DNA of 64,000 nucleotides, taken from Olleya sp. Hel_I_94. Lineage in GTDB: Bacteria; Bacteroidota; Bacteroidia; Flavobacteriales; Flavobacteriaceae. Each line of letters starts with the position of its first letter. Within the stretch, counting starts at the first letter, position 1. The notes under the pieces are model-generated. The model was given only the letters and a program-made list of their open reading frames with translations, was not told the origin of the DNA and ran no database searches. The position numbers and the translations under genes are program-made. Location of the stretch: the NCBI RefSeq assembly GCF_007827365.1, contig NZ_VISI01000002.1:1431001-1495000 (forward strand). Reading direction: 5' to 3'. Positions 9,226 through 17,340 of the stretch are shown one piece after another.

Positions 9226-9873
9226 ATGAAAAAATTATTATCAGTATTATTTCTAGCCTTATTATTTAGCTGTAACAATCAAGCCCAAACCAATCCTAAA
9301 CAAGAAGCTATCAAAACAGCAACTCCAGTAACTGTTGCATTACAAAACGGAAAAGCAAAAGCCTATTTTGCAAGTGGTTGTTTTTGGTGTGTAGAAGCTG
9401 TATATGAAAGCGTTAAAGGTGTAGATGAAGTTATTAATGGATACGCAGGAGGTCATACGCAAAATCCTACTTACGAGAAAAGTAACACAGGTCAAACAGG
9501 TCATGCTGAAGCAGTAGAAGTTATATACGATCCAAAAATTGTAAGTTTTGAAACCTTAGTAGACGTTTATTTTGCTTCGCAAAATCCAACACAAGTAAAT
9601 GGTCAAGGTCCTGACGGAGGCAGTCAGTACAGATCTATTATTTTTTATCAAAATCTAGAACAAAAAGAAATTATTGACGCAAAGAAAAAGGCATTAGCTG
9701 AAAAACTAAATAGCACAGTTGCTGCCGAAGTTTATCCGTTTCTAAAATTTTGGATTGCCGAAGACTATCATCAAGATTATGAAAAATTACATCCTGAAAA
9801 TCCTTACATACAAAATGTTTCTATTCCTAGATTAAATAAGTTTAAATCTAAGATGCCAAACATCTTAAAATAA
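9226..9873 (+). CDS. msrA: Peptide methionine-S-sulfoxide reductase, lipoprotein form
   Basis: Reduces the S epimer of methionine sulfoxide in proteins. The catalytic cysteine is C52 in GCFWC, with YAGG and DGGSQYRS downstream and the family EDYHQDY motif near the end. The N-terminus is a lipoprotein signal (LFLALLFSC, lipobox cysteine at residue 16), so the enzyme should be tethered in the envelope rather than cytoplasmic. The ATG at 9226 is chosen over a TTG 18 bases upstream because it gives a normal signal peptide. It stands alone between a terminator and a structured intergenic repeat. Resolving cysteines near the C-terminus are not evident. Confidence 0.93.
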   Translation: MKKLLSVLFLALLFSCNNQAQTNPKQEAIKTATPVTVALQNGKAKAYFASGCFWCVEAVYESVKGVDEVINGYAGGHTQNPTYEKSNTGQTGHAEAVEVIYDPKIVSFETLVDVYFASQNPTQVNGQGPDGGSQYRSIIFYQNLEQKEIIDAKKKALAEKLNSTVAAEVYPFLKFWIAEDYHQDYEKLHPENPYIQNVSIPRLNKFKSKMPNILK

Positions 9874-9896
9874 AACGACCTAAAAAACTGTTTATC

Positions 9897-9996
9897 GGTT
9901 AAATAAGTTATTTTAGCGATTAAAATTAAGCTGTAAATGTAATTAGACTTGCTAAGCGCAATACTAATTACATTTACAATAAATCGTTATTTAACC
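9897..9996. repeat. Nested inverted repeat, about 100 bp
   Basis: Outer arms GGTTAAATAA (9897-9906) and TTATTTAACC (9987-9996) are perfect complements. Inner arms TGTAAATGTAATTAG (9932-9946) and CTAATTACATTTACA (9964-9978) are a perfect 15-bp inverted repeat around a 17-base spacer. A CGATT/AATCG pair lies between them. There is no T tract after it, so it does not look like a simple terminator. It ends 10 bases before the ATG of the T9SS gene. It could be a small mobile repeat or a structured leader. Confidence 0.75.
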
Positions 9997-10006
9997 TATT
10001 AATCCC

Positions 10007-11914
10007 ATGAAACAAAAATTACTTATAGTATTTTCTATCGTTTTCTTTTCAATTTGTTCTGCTCAAAATACAGAAGTAGTTTTATCTGTTAATTGGCCGC
10101 AATGGTCAACAGAAAATAAAGTTGAGTTTTATGATCCTAACGGAACATTATTAGAGACTATAGATAACGGTTATGATGGATCTGGTAGTCAAGCAAATCC
10201 TTACTCCACTTCAACCATCCCTATGGATTACCCAGTAAACAATAGTACTACTGCTGGTTACTATGTTATCGTTTATGATACTTATGGTGATGGATGGAAT
10301 GGATCAGGTAGCTTAACCATTACCACTGATGGTCAATCGGCATTTACATTTAATGGTTCCTTTAATACGTCTGCTACCAATAGCGAAATTTCGCAAACAA
10401 TCTACCTTGCTTTAGAACAACCTGCTCCTCCTTTTCCGGGAATATCTCAATTTGATTCCAGCGGAAACAATTATATTGAATACATACCAGGTAATATTCC
10501 AATCATAATTTCAGCGCCACATGGTGGTGTAAAACAGTCAGGTCTTACTATTGGAGGTACTTCATATCCTGATAACGATAATAGTTTACCTGATAGAAAC
10601 TGCGGAACGGTTGAAAGAGATGACAATACTGATATATTAATTAGAGAAATACAGCAATCTGTATATGATCAAACAGGTTGTTATCCATACATTATTATAA
10701 ACAATTTACACAGAAGTAAATTAGATCCAAACAGAGCGTCTGCTGAGGCTACATGTGGAGATTCAGATGCGCTATTTTACTGGAATGAATACCATAATTT
10801 TATTGACACTGCAAGTGCTGATGTTATGAACACGTTTGGCAAAGGTCTTTACATAGACTTACATGGTCAAAGTCATGCTATACCAAGAATAGAAGCTGGT
10901 TACAATATTTCGGCTTCAGATTTAAATAACACGACTACAAATTTTCTTAATACTGTATCTAATTCTACAATTTCTAACTTAGTAACTAATAACATTGGAG
11001 GATTAACGCAAGAACAATTAGTAAGAGGTCCAAATAGTTTAGGTGGCATATTTAGTGATACTGGAGGTGCTTTTTACAATGCACAAGGTTACTCTCAATG
11101 TGGTGTTAGTAGTGGATATCGTACGCTTCCAAGTGACTTTAATGGAGGATCAACAAGTTGTGATGACACACGTCCTTATTCTAACTCGTATTTTGATGGA
11201 GACTTTTACAGCAATAAACGTCATGGATCTGGACCTGCAGCAAGCGATGGACTTGGTGGTGGTGGAAGTATAGATGGTATAATGACAGAAGTTAATAGAC
11301 GCGTAAGAGATTTAGGGACTTACAATGGAAATACGTATGATACTAGACCACAAACATTAGTACCATTTGCTGATGATTATGCTACAGTTATTGTATCTTT
11401 TTTAGACATACATTATAACGATTTTGCAGATTTTGAATACGCTTCAAACAGTTACAGTATAACGGATAGCAATCCAATGCCTATAATTACAGGTAGTGCA
11501 ATTGGTACGTTCTCTAGTACACCAGGATTAGTAATAAATGCAGCAACTGGAGAAATTAACACAGCAGCATCAACAACAGGAAACTATACAGTCACTTACC
11601 AAATTGATGCTTGTAATAATTATAGTTCGACTTTTAATTTGGATATTACAGATAGCACATTAAGTGTTATGGATATTGAAAATATTAATTTTAAGTTATA
11701 CCCAAATCCAACAGATGGTCTGGTATCATTTATATCTAACATACAAGTAACCAACTTTAAAGTCTATAATATATTAGGCCAACAAGTAATTGATAAAAAC
11801 CCAAATAGCAAAGAAGCTACATTAGATTTAAGTCAAATTAAATCAGGATCTTACTTTATAAAGATTTATAGTTTTGATAAACTTATAGGTTCAAAAATGA
11901 TTATCAAAAACTAA
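10007..11914 (+). CDS. T9SS-exported protein with N-formylglutamate amidohydrolase-like domain
   Basis: Signal peptide (IVFFSICSAQ) followed by a beta-rich N-terminal module containing YDTYGDGWNGSG, a motif common in secreted flavobacterial proteins (about 20-135). The middle (about 150-460) carries H172 in SAPHGG, H235 in LHRSKLDPNR, and DLHGQSH (284-290). This order matches zinc amidohydrolases of the N-formylglutamate amidohydrolase family. A cadherin-like beta segment (about 480-545) and a C-terminal type A sorting domain (LYPNPTDG ... ILGQQV ... GSYFIKI, about 560-635) follow. It is therefore probably secreted or surface-attached by the type IX system. The substrate is unknown; amidase activity is inference from motifs. 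The stop overlaps the convergent methyltransferase. Confidence 0.82.
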   Translation: MKQKLLIVFSIVFFSICSAQNTEVVLSVNWPQWSTENKVEFYDPNGTLLETIDNGYDGSGSQANPYSTSTIPMDYPVNNSTTAGYYVIVYDTYGDGWNGSGSLTITTDGQSAFTFNGSFNTSATNSEISQTIYLALEQPAPPFPGISQFDSSGNNYIEYIPGNIPIIISAPHGGVKQSGLTIGGTSYPDNDNSLPDRNCGTVERDDNTDILIREIQQSVYDQTGCYPYIIINNLHRSKLDPNRASAEATCGDSDALFYWNEYHNFIDTASADVMNTFGKGLYIDLHGQSHAIPRIEAGYNISASDLNNTTTNFLNTVSNSTISNLVTNNIGGLTQEQLVRGPNSLGGIFSDTGGAFYNAQGYSQCGVSSGYRTLPSDFNGGSTSCDDTRPYSNSYFDGDFYSNKRHGSGPAASDGLGGGGSIDGIMTEVNRRVRDLGTYNGNTYDTRPQTLVPFADDYATVIVSFLDIHYNDFADFEYASNSYSITDSNPMPIITGSAIGTFSSTPGLVINAATGEINTAASTTGNYTVTYQIDACNNYSSTFNLDITDSTLSVMDIENINFKLYPNPTDGLVSFISNIQVTNFKVYNILGQQVIDKNPNSKEATLDLSQIKSGSYFIKIYSFDKLIGSKMIIKN

Positions 11915-12705
11915 AGCTTAGTTGCTTTAATTTCAAAAATAAGAGGATATAGTTTTTCTTTTAATTCAAAATTGCCAGATTTAGTTTCTATTAAGTCTGG
12001 CAATACGTTATACGGACTTTCATCATATTCATTTAGATAGTCAATGTGTAACCCAGCTTCGGTTAAGGCATTTATAACTTCGCCTAAACCATGATTCCAT
12101 GAATAGGTCTTAGATAGTACATCAGCAGTTTCATCTGCATACGTACCTTGTTCTTCTTCATAAATAACCTCATCCCTATTATAAGCATAGCGCATTACAG
12201 GCTTTTTTTCTAAATAATCAAACATCCAAACAATCGGATGAAACTCTGCTATATAAAAGACGCCACCTTTGTTTAAACGCTCAGCGATCATTTTTCCCCA
12301 TGGTTTTAAATCAGGTAGCCAACCTATAACTCCATAGCTTGTAAACACTATATCAAAAGTTTCCTTGACATGAGTAGAGGTGTCTAAAACATTACAACAA
12401 ACAAATTTGGCATTTAAAGACAAATCGTTATTTAAAGTTTGGGCTAATTTTATACCTTCATCACTAATATCAACACCCACGCACTTAGCTCCTAACCTGC
12501 TCCAACTAAGTGTATCTTGACCAAAATGACATTGTAAATGCAACATCGATTTACCGCTAACATTTGGTAATGCCTTTAACTCATAGTGTTTTAAGGATGT
12601 TTCTCCTTTTTTAAAGGCATCCATATCATAAAAGTCACTCGTGGCATGAATTTTTACTTTTTCGTTCCAAGTAGATTTATTGGTGTTAAAATAATCAGTT
12701 TTCAT
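11911..12705 (-). CDS. Class I SAM-dependent methyltransferase
   Basis: Rossmann-fold methyltransferase of about 264 residues. The SAM-binding motif I is degenerate (MLHLQCHFGQDTLSW, about residue 55), as in the SmtA/UbiE-like family, with the acidic GVDISDE after strand 2 and the motif IV region DIVFTSYGVIGWLPDL. The C-terminal half is tailored (AEFHPIVWMFD), typical of small-molecule methyltransferases of unknown substrate. The ATG at 12705 is preferred to a TTG 21 bases upstream. Convergent with the T9SS gene (4-base overlap) and divergent from the lipoprotein gene at 12777. Confidence 0.85.
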   Translation of the reverse strand: MKTDYFNTNKSTWNEKVKIHATSDFYDMDAFKKGETSLKHYELKALPNVSGKSMLHLQCHFGQDTLSWSRLGAKCVGVDISDEGIKLAQTLNNDLSLNAKFVCCNVLDTSTHVKETFDIVFTSYGVIGWLPDLKPWGKMIAERLNKGGVFYIAEFHPIVWMFDYLEKKPVMRYAYNRDEVIYEEEQGTYADETADVLSKTYSWNHGLGEVINALTEAGLHIDYLNEYDESPYNVLPDLIETKSGNFELKEKLYPLIFEIKATKL

Positions 12706-12759
12706 AATATTGGTATTTGTTCCCAATTTAATATTTCTATTTTAAATAAAAGGCTTCCG

Positions 12760-12767
12760 TATCTTTG
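12760..12767 (+). promoter_or_regulatory. Predicted -7 box for the lipoprotein gene at 12777
   Basis: TATCTTTG matches TAnnTTTG and ends 9 bases before the start codon, so the transcript would have almost no leader. Confidence 0.6.
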
Positions 12768-12776
12768 CTATAAAAA

Positions 12777-13439
12777 ATGATGAAAAAATTATTACTTATA
12801 TTTATGGCTATAGTTAGTTTTTCTTGTAAAAAAGAGGTTAAACCAACTCAAATACAACTGACTACTGCTCAAAAAATTGCTAACGCTAACGGAATATCAC
12901 ATTGGAAAAATGTAACCCAAATTGACTTTACTTTTAACGTAGATAAAGATAGTACACATTTTGAACGCTCTTGGTCGTGGCAACCAAAATCCAAACAAGT
13001 TACGCTAATTACGGATAAAGACACTATAACGTACAACAGAAGCAATATGGATAGCACAGCAATGATGGCTGATCGTGGTTTTATAAATGATAAATTTTGG
13101 CTTTTAGCACCTTTTCAAATATCATGGGATAAAGGCACAACTATTACTGATACAATTGTAGAATTAGCGCCAATTAGCAAGGTTAAACTAAACAAATTAA
13201 CACTAACATATACTAGTGATGGTGGTTACACACCTGGTGATGCCTATGATTTTTACTACGATAAAAACTACATTATTAAAGAATGGATTTTTAGACAAGG
13301 TAATACTTCAAAACCCTCAATGATCACAACTTTTGAAAATTATCAAGACTACAACGGTATTAAAATAGCTAAGGATCATAAACAGAATGATAGTAATTGG
13401 AACTTAAATTTTTCTAATATTTCAATAAAAATGAATTAG
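12777..13439 (+). CDS. Hypothetical lipoprotein
   Basis: The N-terminus MMKKLLLIFMAIVSFSC is a lipoprotein signal with the lipobox cysteine at residue 17. The mature part begins TAQKIANANGISHWKNVTQI. That layout (helix with a conserved G, then many amphipathic beta strands) resembles flavobacterial proteins thought to have a LolA/LppX-like half-barrel. The gene at 55523 has a related arrangement (KAQQIINKTILAHGGDLYQ). No catalytic motif is visible. Monocistronic: own -7 box, terminator 68 bases after the stop. The start could also be the adjacent second ATG (12780). Function unknown. Confidence 0.75.
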   Translation: MMKKLLLIFMAIVSFSCKKEVKPTQIQLTTAQKIANANGISHWKNVTQIDFTFNVDKDSTHFERSWSWQPKSKQVTLITDKDTITYNRSNMDSTAMMADRGFINDKFWLLAPFQISWDKGTTITDTIVELAPISKVKLNKLTLTYTSDGGYTPGDAYDFYYDKNYIIKEWIFRQGNTSKPSMITTFENYQDYNGIKIAKDHKQNDSNWNLNFSNISIKMN

Positions 13440-13506
13440 AAAACGTCCAAATTAAAACTTAAAACGTATATAAAGTAATTCCGCTTTATGCGTCAACATA
13501 TATCTC

Positions 13507-13546
13507 AAAGGGTTTCATAATTTATATTTATGAAACCCTTTTTTTG
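13507..13546 (+). terminator. Intrinsic terminator after the lipoprotein gene
   Basis: Perfect 14-bp stem (AAAGGGTTTCATAA at 13507-13520 with TTATGAAACCCTTT at 13528-13541), a 7-base loop and a T tract. Confidence 0.9.
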
Positions 13547-13583
13547 TCTTAACCAACTACTTCCTTTCTAACCTAATTATTCT

Positions 13584-13591
13584 TATTTTTG
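13584..13591 (+). promoter_or_regulatory. Predicted -7 box for the kynurenine operon
   Basis: TATTTTTG fits TAnnTTTG and lies 25 bases before the kynU start. It follows the upstream terminator, so it is the likely main promoter of the kyn genes. Confidence 0.55.
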
Positions 13592-13616
13592 TTGGACACC
13601 TAAAAAACAAACCATT

Positions 13617-14882
13617 TTGACCAACTATAAATTAGGTTTAGATTTTGCTAAACAATTAGATAACGAAGACCAATTGGCTGACTACCGTCAACAATTCCAT
13701 ATTCCTAAAGATAAAAACGGAAAGGATTTAATTTATTTCTGCGGAAACTCATTAGGTCTTCAACCAAAAATAACTAAAACTTATATTGACCAAGAGCTTC
13801 AAGATTGGGCAAATCTAGGAGTAGAAGGACACACCGAAGGTAAAAACCCTTGGCTACATTATCATGAGTTTTTAACAGATACTATGGCTAATATCGTTGG
13901 CGCAAAACCATTGGAAGTTGTAGTAATGAATTCATTAACTGCTAACCTACATTTTATGATGGTTAGTTTTTATCAACCTACACCTAAGCGTTATAAAATT
14001 TTAATAGAGGCTGATGCCTTCCCTAGTGATAAATACGCAGTAGAGTCTCAATTACGTCATCATGGCTATGACGACAAAGAAGGCTTGATATTATGGAAAG
14101 CTAGAAAAGGCGAAGAACTAGCCAATTACGACGATTTAGAAGCTATTTTAAATCAACATGGTGACGAGATAGCGTTAGTAATGATAGGTGGTGTAAACTA
14201 CTACACAGGACAGTTTTTTGATTTAAAACGAATTACTGATTTAGGTCATAAACATGGCTGTGTTGTTGGTTTTGATTGTGCTCATGGTGCAGGAAATGTC
14301 CAATTAAATTTACACGATTCTGGTGCAGACTTTGCAGTTTGGTGTACATACAAATATTTAAATTCTGGACCAGGAAGTTTATCTGGTGCGTTTGTGCACG
14401 AGCGTCATGCTAATAATAAAGATTTAAATAGATTTACTGGATGGTGGAGTCATAACAAAAAGACACGATTTAGAATGCGTGACGATTTTGACCAACTTCC
14501 AGGTGCAGAGGGTTGGCAACTTTCAAATCCACCAATATTATCTATGGCTGCTATTAGAGCGTCTTTAGATGTAATACAAGAAGCTGGATTTGATAAGCTT
14601 TGCGAAAAATCAAAAGTATTAACTGGTTATTTTGAGTTTTTAATAAACCAATTAAACAACAAGGATATAAAAATAATTACTCCTAGTAATCCTAACGAAA
14701 GAGGATGCCAACTGTCTATCCAAGTTAAAAATGCAGATAAATCTTTGTACGACAAGTTAACAGATGCTGGCGTTATAACAGACTGGAGAGAACCTGATGT
14801 TATCAGATGTGCTCCTATACCATTATATAATAGTTTTCAAGATGTTTACAATATGGTGGAGCGTCTAAAACAATTACTATAA
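13617..14882 (+). CDS. kynU: Kynureninase
   Basis: PLP-dependent hydrolase that cleaves kynurenine to anthranilate or, in this pathway, 3-hydroxykynurenine to 3-hydroxyanthranilate plus alanine. The PLP lysine is K246 in WCTYKYLNSGPGS. FDCAHGAGN holds the aspartate that contacts the pyridine nitrogen, and FCGNSLGLQP is the N-terminal signature. Length 421 is normal. The only start giving a full N-terminus (MTNYKLGLDF) is TTG at 13617; no in-frame ATG occurs before conserved sequence. First gene of the kyn cluster; the next start is 7 bases after the stop. Confidence 0.95.
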   Translation: MTNYKLGLDFAKQLDNEDQLADYRQQFHIPKDKNGKDLIYFCGNSLGLQPKITKTYIDQELQDWANLGVEGHTEGKNPWLHYHEFLTDTMANIVGAKPLEVVVMNSLTANLHFMMVSFYQPTPKRYKILIEADAFPSDKYAVESQLRHHGYDDKEGLILWKARKGEELANYDDLEAILNQHGDEIALVMIGGVNYYTGQFFDLKRITDLGHKHGCVVGFDCAHGAGNVQLNLHDSGADFAVWCTYKYLNSGPGSLSGAFVHERHANNKDLNRFTGWWSHNKKTRFRMRDDFDQLPGAEGWQLSNPPILSMAAIRASLDVIQEAGFDKLCEKSKVLTGYFEFLINQLNNKDIKIITPSNPNERGCQLSIQVKNADKSLYDKLTDAGVITDWREPDVIRCAPIPLYNSFQDVYNMVERLKQLL

Positions 14883-14889
14883 TTTTACT

Positions 14890-15234
14890 TTGAACACTTT
14901 TTACAAAATAATAAGTGATGAAACAGTATTACTAAAACTAAAGAAAAAAAGTGATATTGGATTTTGGCAATATCAAATACTAGGGTTACTAAGCTTTTTT
15001 GCCAATAATCAATTTGATTATCTTTTTATCACAAACAAAAGAATATTAGTCTTAATTAAAGACACTGTAGTTACAAACATAGAGTATCATAATTTTAAAG
15101 AATTAAAATTTAACAGCATGAATAATACTTTAAGTTTTAATGACTCAAATAATCAACAACAACAGTTATCCTTAAATAAGTTAAGATTAACTTACGAAGA
15201 GATACAGTTAATAAAGAAAAAATTACATGCCTAA
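14890..15234 (+). CDS. Small PH-like protein inside the kyn operon
   Basis: A 114-residue protein starting at TTG 14890 and overlapping kmo by 8 bases, so it is translated within the operon. The segment YLFITNKRILVLIKDTVVTN, followed by alternating beta strands and a C-terminal helix (TYEEIQLIKKKLHA), resembles bacterial PH-like domains. No cysteine or catalytic motif is seen. No enzyme of the kynurenine route has this shape, so a link to the pathway rests only on position. The start is uncertain because the region has no ATG. Confidence 0.65.
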   Translation: MNTFYKIISDETVLLKLKKKSDIGFWQYQILGLLSFFANNQFDYLFITNKRILVLIKDTVVTNIEYHNFKELKFNSMNNTLSFNDSNNQQQQLSLNKLRLTYEEIQLIKKKLHA

Positions 15235-16624
15235 TAAACAAAACATATTAATCATTGGTGCAGGACTTTGCGGAAGCTTACTAGCACTAAGACTTGGACA
15301 AAGAGGCTATAATGTTAACGTGTACGAGATGCGTCCCGACTTACGCAAAACTGACATATCTGCAGGTCGCTCTATCAATTTAGCATTTTCAGATAGAGGT
15401 AATAAAGCAATGAAATTAGTTGGTATAGAAAAACAAGTAGAAGCACTTTGTATACCAATGAATGGTCGAATGATTCATGATAAACAAGGTAACACGTTCT
15501 TATCCAATTATAGTGGTCGTGATCATGAATATATAAACTCGATATCAAGAGGTGGATTAAACGCTTTACTTTTAAATGAAGCCGAAAAACATGATAATGT
15601 TACCTTTCATTTTAATAAAAAATGCAAATCGGTAGATTTTGAAAAAACAACTGCTCTTTTTGAAGATTATACTTCTAAAGACAAATTTATTGAAGATGCA
15701 GATTGCATAATAGCAACAGATGGAGCTGGTTCTGCTTTACGCAAAAGTTATTATTTAGAGCGTAAATTTTTATTCAGTTTTTCTCAAAACTACTTAACAC
15801 ACGGTTATAAAGAGTTAAGCATATTACCAACAAAAACAGGAGATTACAAAACATACAAAAACGCCTTACACATATGGCCTAGAGGAGATTTTATGGTTAT
15901 TGCACTACCAAATTTAGACGGTAGCTTTACTGTAACACTATTTTTAAGCTATGCTGAAGGTGAATATAATTTTAACAACTTAACTACTCCAGAAATTGTA
16001 ACCGAGTTTTTTCAAAAAGAATTCCCAGATGCATTAGCTTTAATGCCTAATCTGGTGGAGGACTTTTTTGAAAACCCAACAGCTCCTTTAGGTACAGTAA
16101 AATGTTCTCCTTGGCACTATAAAGGCAACACCCTATTAATGGGAGATTCAGCACACGCAATAGTACCTTTTTACGGACAAGGCATGAATGCGTCTTTTGA
16201 AGATGTTGTCGAGTTTGACGCTGTATTAGATAAATTTGAAGGCGATTGGGAAACTGTTTTTACAGAATACGAAAAAACTAGAAAAAAAGACACAGATGCT
16301 ATTGCAGATTTAGCTATAGATAATTTTCACGAAATGAAAGACCACGTTGGTCAAGCTATATTTCAAGAAAAACGAAAAATTGAACAAGCATTAGAAAAAG
16401 AATTCCCTAATGAGTATTCATCAAAATATAGCTTAGTCACTTTTAACGAGCATATTGGCTATCGCGAAGCAATGCTCAGAGGTCGTGCACAAGATAAAGC
16501 CATACTAAACCTTTTAGACGACGGAATAATTAAAACATCAGATAATCTAAAAGATATTTTGGAAAAAGTAAAAACACAAACAGAAGCAATTTTACAAGAC
16601 GATAGAGTTGCAGGATTGAAGTAA
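15227..16624 (+). CDS. kmo: Kynurenine 3-monooxygenase
   Basis: FAD-dependent hydroxylase converting kynurenine to 3-hydroxykynurenine with NADPH and oxygen. The dinucleotide motif GAGLCG is at residues 11-16. The second FAD motif is LLMGDSAHAIVPFYGQGMN (about 303-321), and the ring-contact sequence RSINLAFSDRG occurs early. Length 465 is typical of the bacterial enzyme. ATG start overlapping the small upstream gene. Together with kynU it produces 3-hydroxyanthranilate for the dioxygenase further down the cluster. Confidence 0.95.
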   Translation: MPNKQNILIIGAGLCGSLLALRLGQRGYNVNVYEMRPDLRKTDISAGRSINLAFSDRGNKAMKLVGIEKQVEALCIPMNGRMIHDKQGNTFLSNYSGRDHEYINSISRGGLNALLLNEAEKHDNVTFHFNKKCKSVDFEKTTALFEDYTSKDKFIEDADCIIATDGAGSALRKSYYLERKFLFSFSQNYLTHGYKELSILPTKTGDYKTYKNALHIWPRGDFMVIALPNLDGSFTVTLFLSYAEGEYNFNNLTTPEIVTEFFQKEFPDALALMPNLVEDFFENPTAPLGTVKCSPWHYKGNTLLMGDSAHAIVPFYGQGMNASFEDVVEFDAVLDKFEGDWETVFTEYEKTRKKDTDAIADLAIDNFHEMKDHVGQAIFQEKRKIEQALEKEFPNEYSSKYSLVTFNEHIGYREAMLRGRAQDKAILNLLDDGIIKTSDNLKDILEKVKTQTEAILQDDRVAGLK

Positions 16625-16700
16625 CTAAAAATTAGCAATTAGCAAAAATGAAAATAATTTAGGGCTTAAAAATAAACTAAGTAAATTATAAAGCCCTCAA

Positions 16701-16887
16701 ATCAATTCAAAAGAATTGAAACATCAAGGCGAAGAATAGATGAAGAAAAGCTCCGAAAACAGGAGAACGCAGTTCGACGCGGAGTTTTCAAATCGGTTTC
16801 AGTTTGCAAAACTGAAAATTCCTTGGCTTGATCGTGATTTTTTGGTTCGTTTTGCATCAAGGCAAAATGAACAGAAAGAAAGAATAA
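16701..16887. repeat. Structured intergenic repeat, copy A
   Basis: About 185 bases nearly collinear with 20876-21060. Both copies contain GAAAAGC[T/C]... paired with ...AGTTTTC, a TTTCAGTTT/AAACTGAAA hairpin, CCTTGGCTTG and TTTTTTGGTTCGTTTT. In copy A the main stem is GAAAAGCTCCG (16746-16756) with CGGAGTTTTC (16780-16789). No frame looks coding. The rest of the 308-base kmo-amnD gap holds a weak GGGCTT/AAGCCC pair (16661-16697) and the hairpin at 16892. Confidence 0.8.
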
Positions 16888-16891
16888 TGAG

Positions 16892-16912
16892 ATCCTGAAA
16901 CAAGTTCAGGAT
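16892..16912. repeat. Short palindromic intergenic repeat
   Basis: ATCCTGAA (16892-16899) and TTCAGGAT (16905-16912) form an 8-bp stem with a 5-base loop, followed by GACG. The same unit is a common dispersed palindrome in Bacteroidota genomes, as far as I recall. It abuts the structured repeat. Confidence 0.6.
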
Positions 16913-16932
16913 GACGTAAAAATATAAAATTA

Positions 16933-17340
16933 ATGAACGAAGGAACTAAAGTAACACCAAGAGGAGCCTATCCACACGTAAAACAAGTTGGCGATTTCAT
17001 TTTTGTTTCAGGAACAAGTTCTCGTAGAGCAGACAATACCATTGCTGGAGTCGATATTATCGACGAAATGGGAACTAAAAAACTAAACGCCTACACACAA
17101 ACGCAAGAAGTTTTAAAAAACATAGACACTAACCTTAAAAAAGTTGGTGCCAGTTTAAAAGACGTTGTAGATGTGACTTCCTTTTTAGTAAACATGAATG
17201 ACTTTGCAGATTATAATAAAGCTTACGCTGAATTTTTTGACAAACAAACAGGACCAACCAGAACAACAGTTGCTGTACATCAATTACCACATCCTGATTT
17301 AGTGGTTGAAATTAAAGTAATGGCTTATAAGAAACAATAA
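16933..17340 (+). CDS. amnD: RidA-family 2-aminomuconate deaminase
   Basis: A 135-residue RidA/YjgF-type protein ([28 protein letters not shown]). The general family hydrolyses enamines and imines. In 2-aminomuconate pathways a member deaminates 2-aminomuconate to 4-oxalocrotonate. Its place between kmo and an aminomuconate semialdehyde dehydrogenase supports that role, and the substrate arginine in GPTR is present. The stop codon is directly followed by the ATG of the dehydrogenase. The specific name is inferred from context; the family assignment is certain. Confidence 0.85.
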   Translation: MNEGTKVTPRGAYPHVKQVGDFIFVSGTSSRRADNTIAGVDIIDEMGTKKLNAYTQTQEVLKNIDTNLKKVGASLKDVVDVTSFLVNMNDFADYNKAYAEFFDKQTGPTRTTVAVHQLPHPDLVVEIKVMAYKKQ

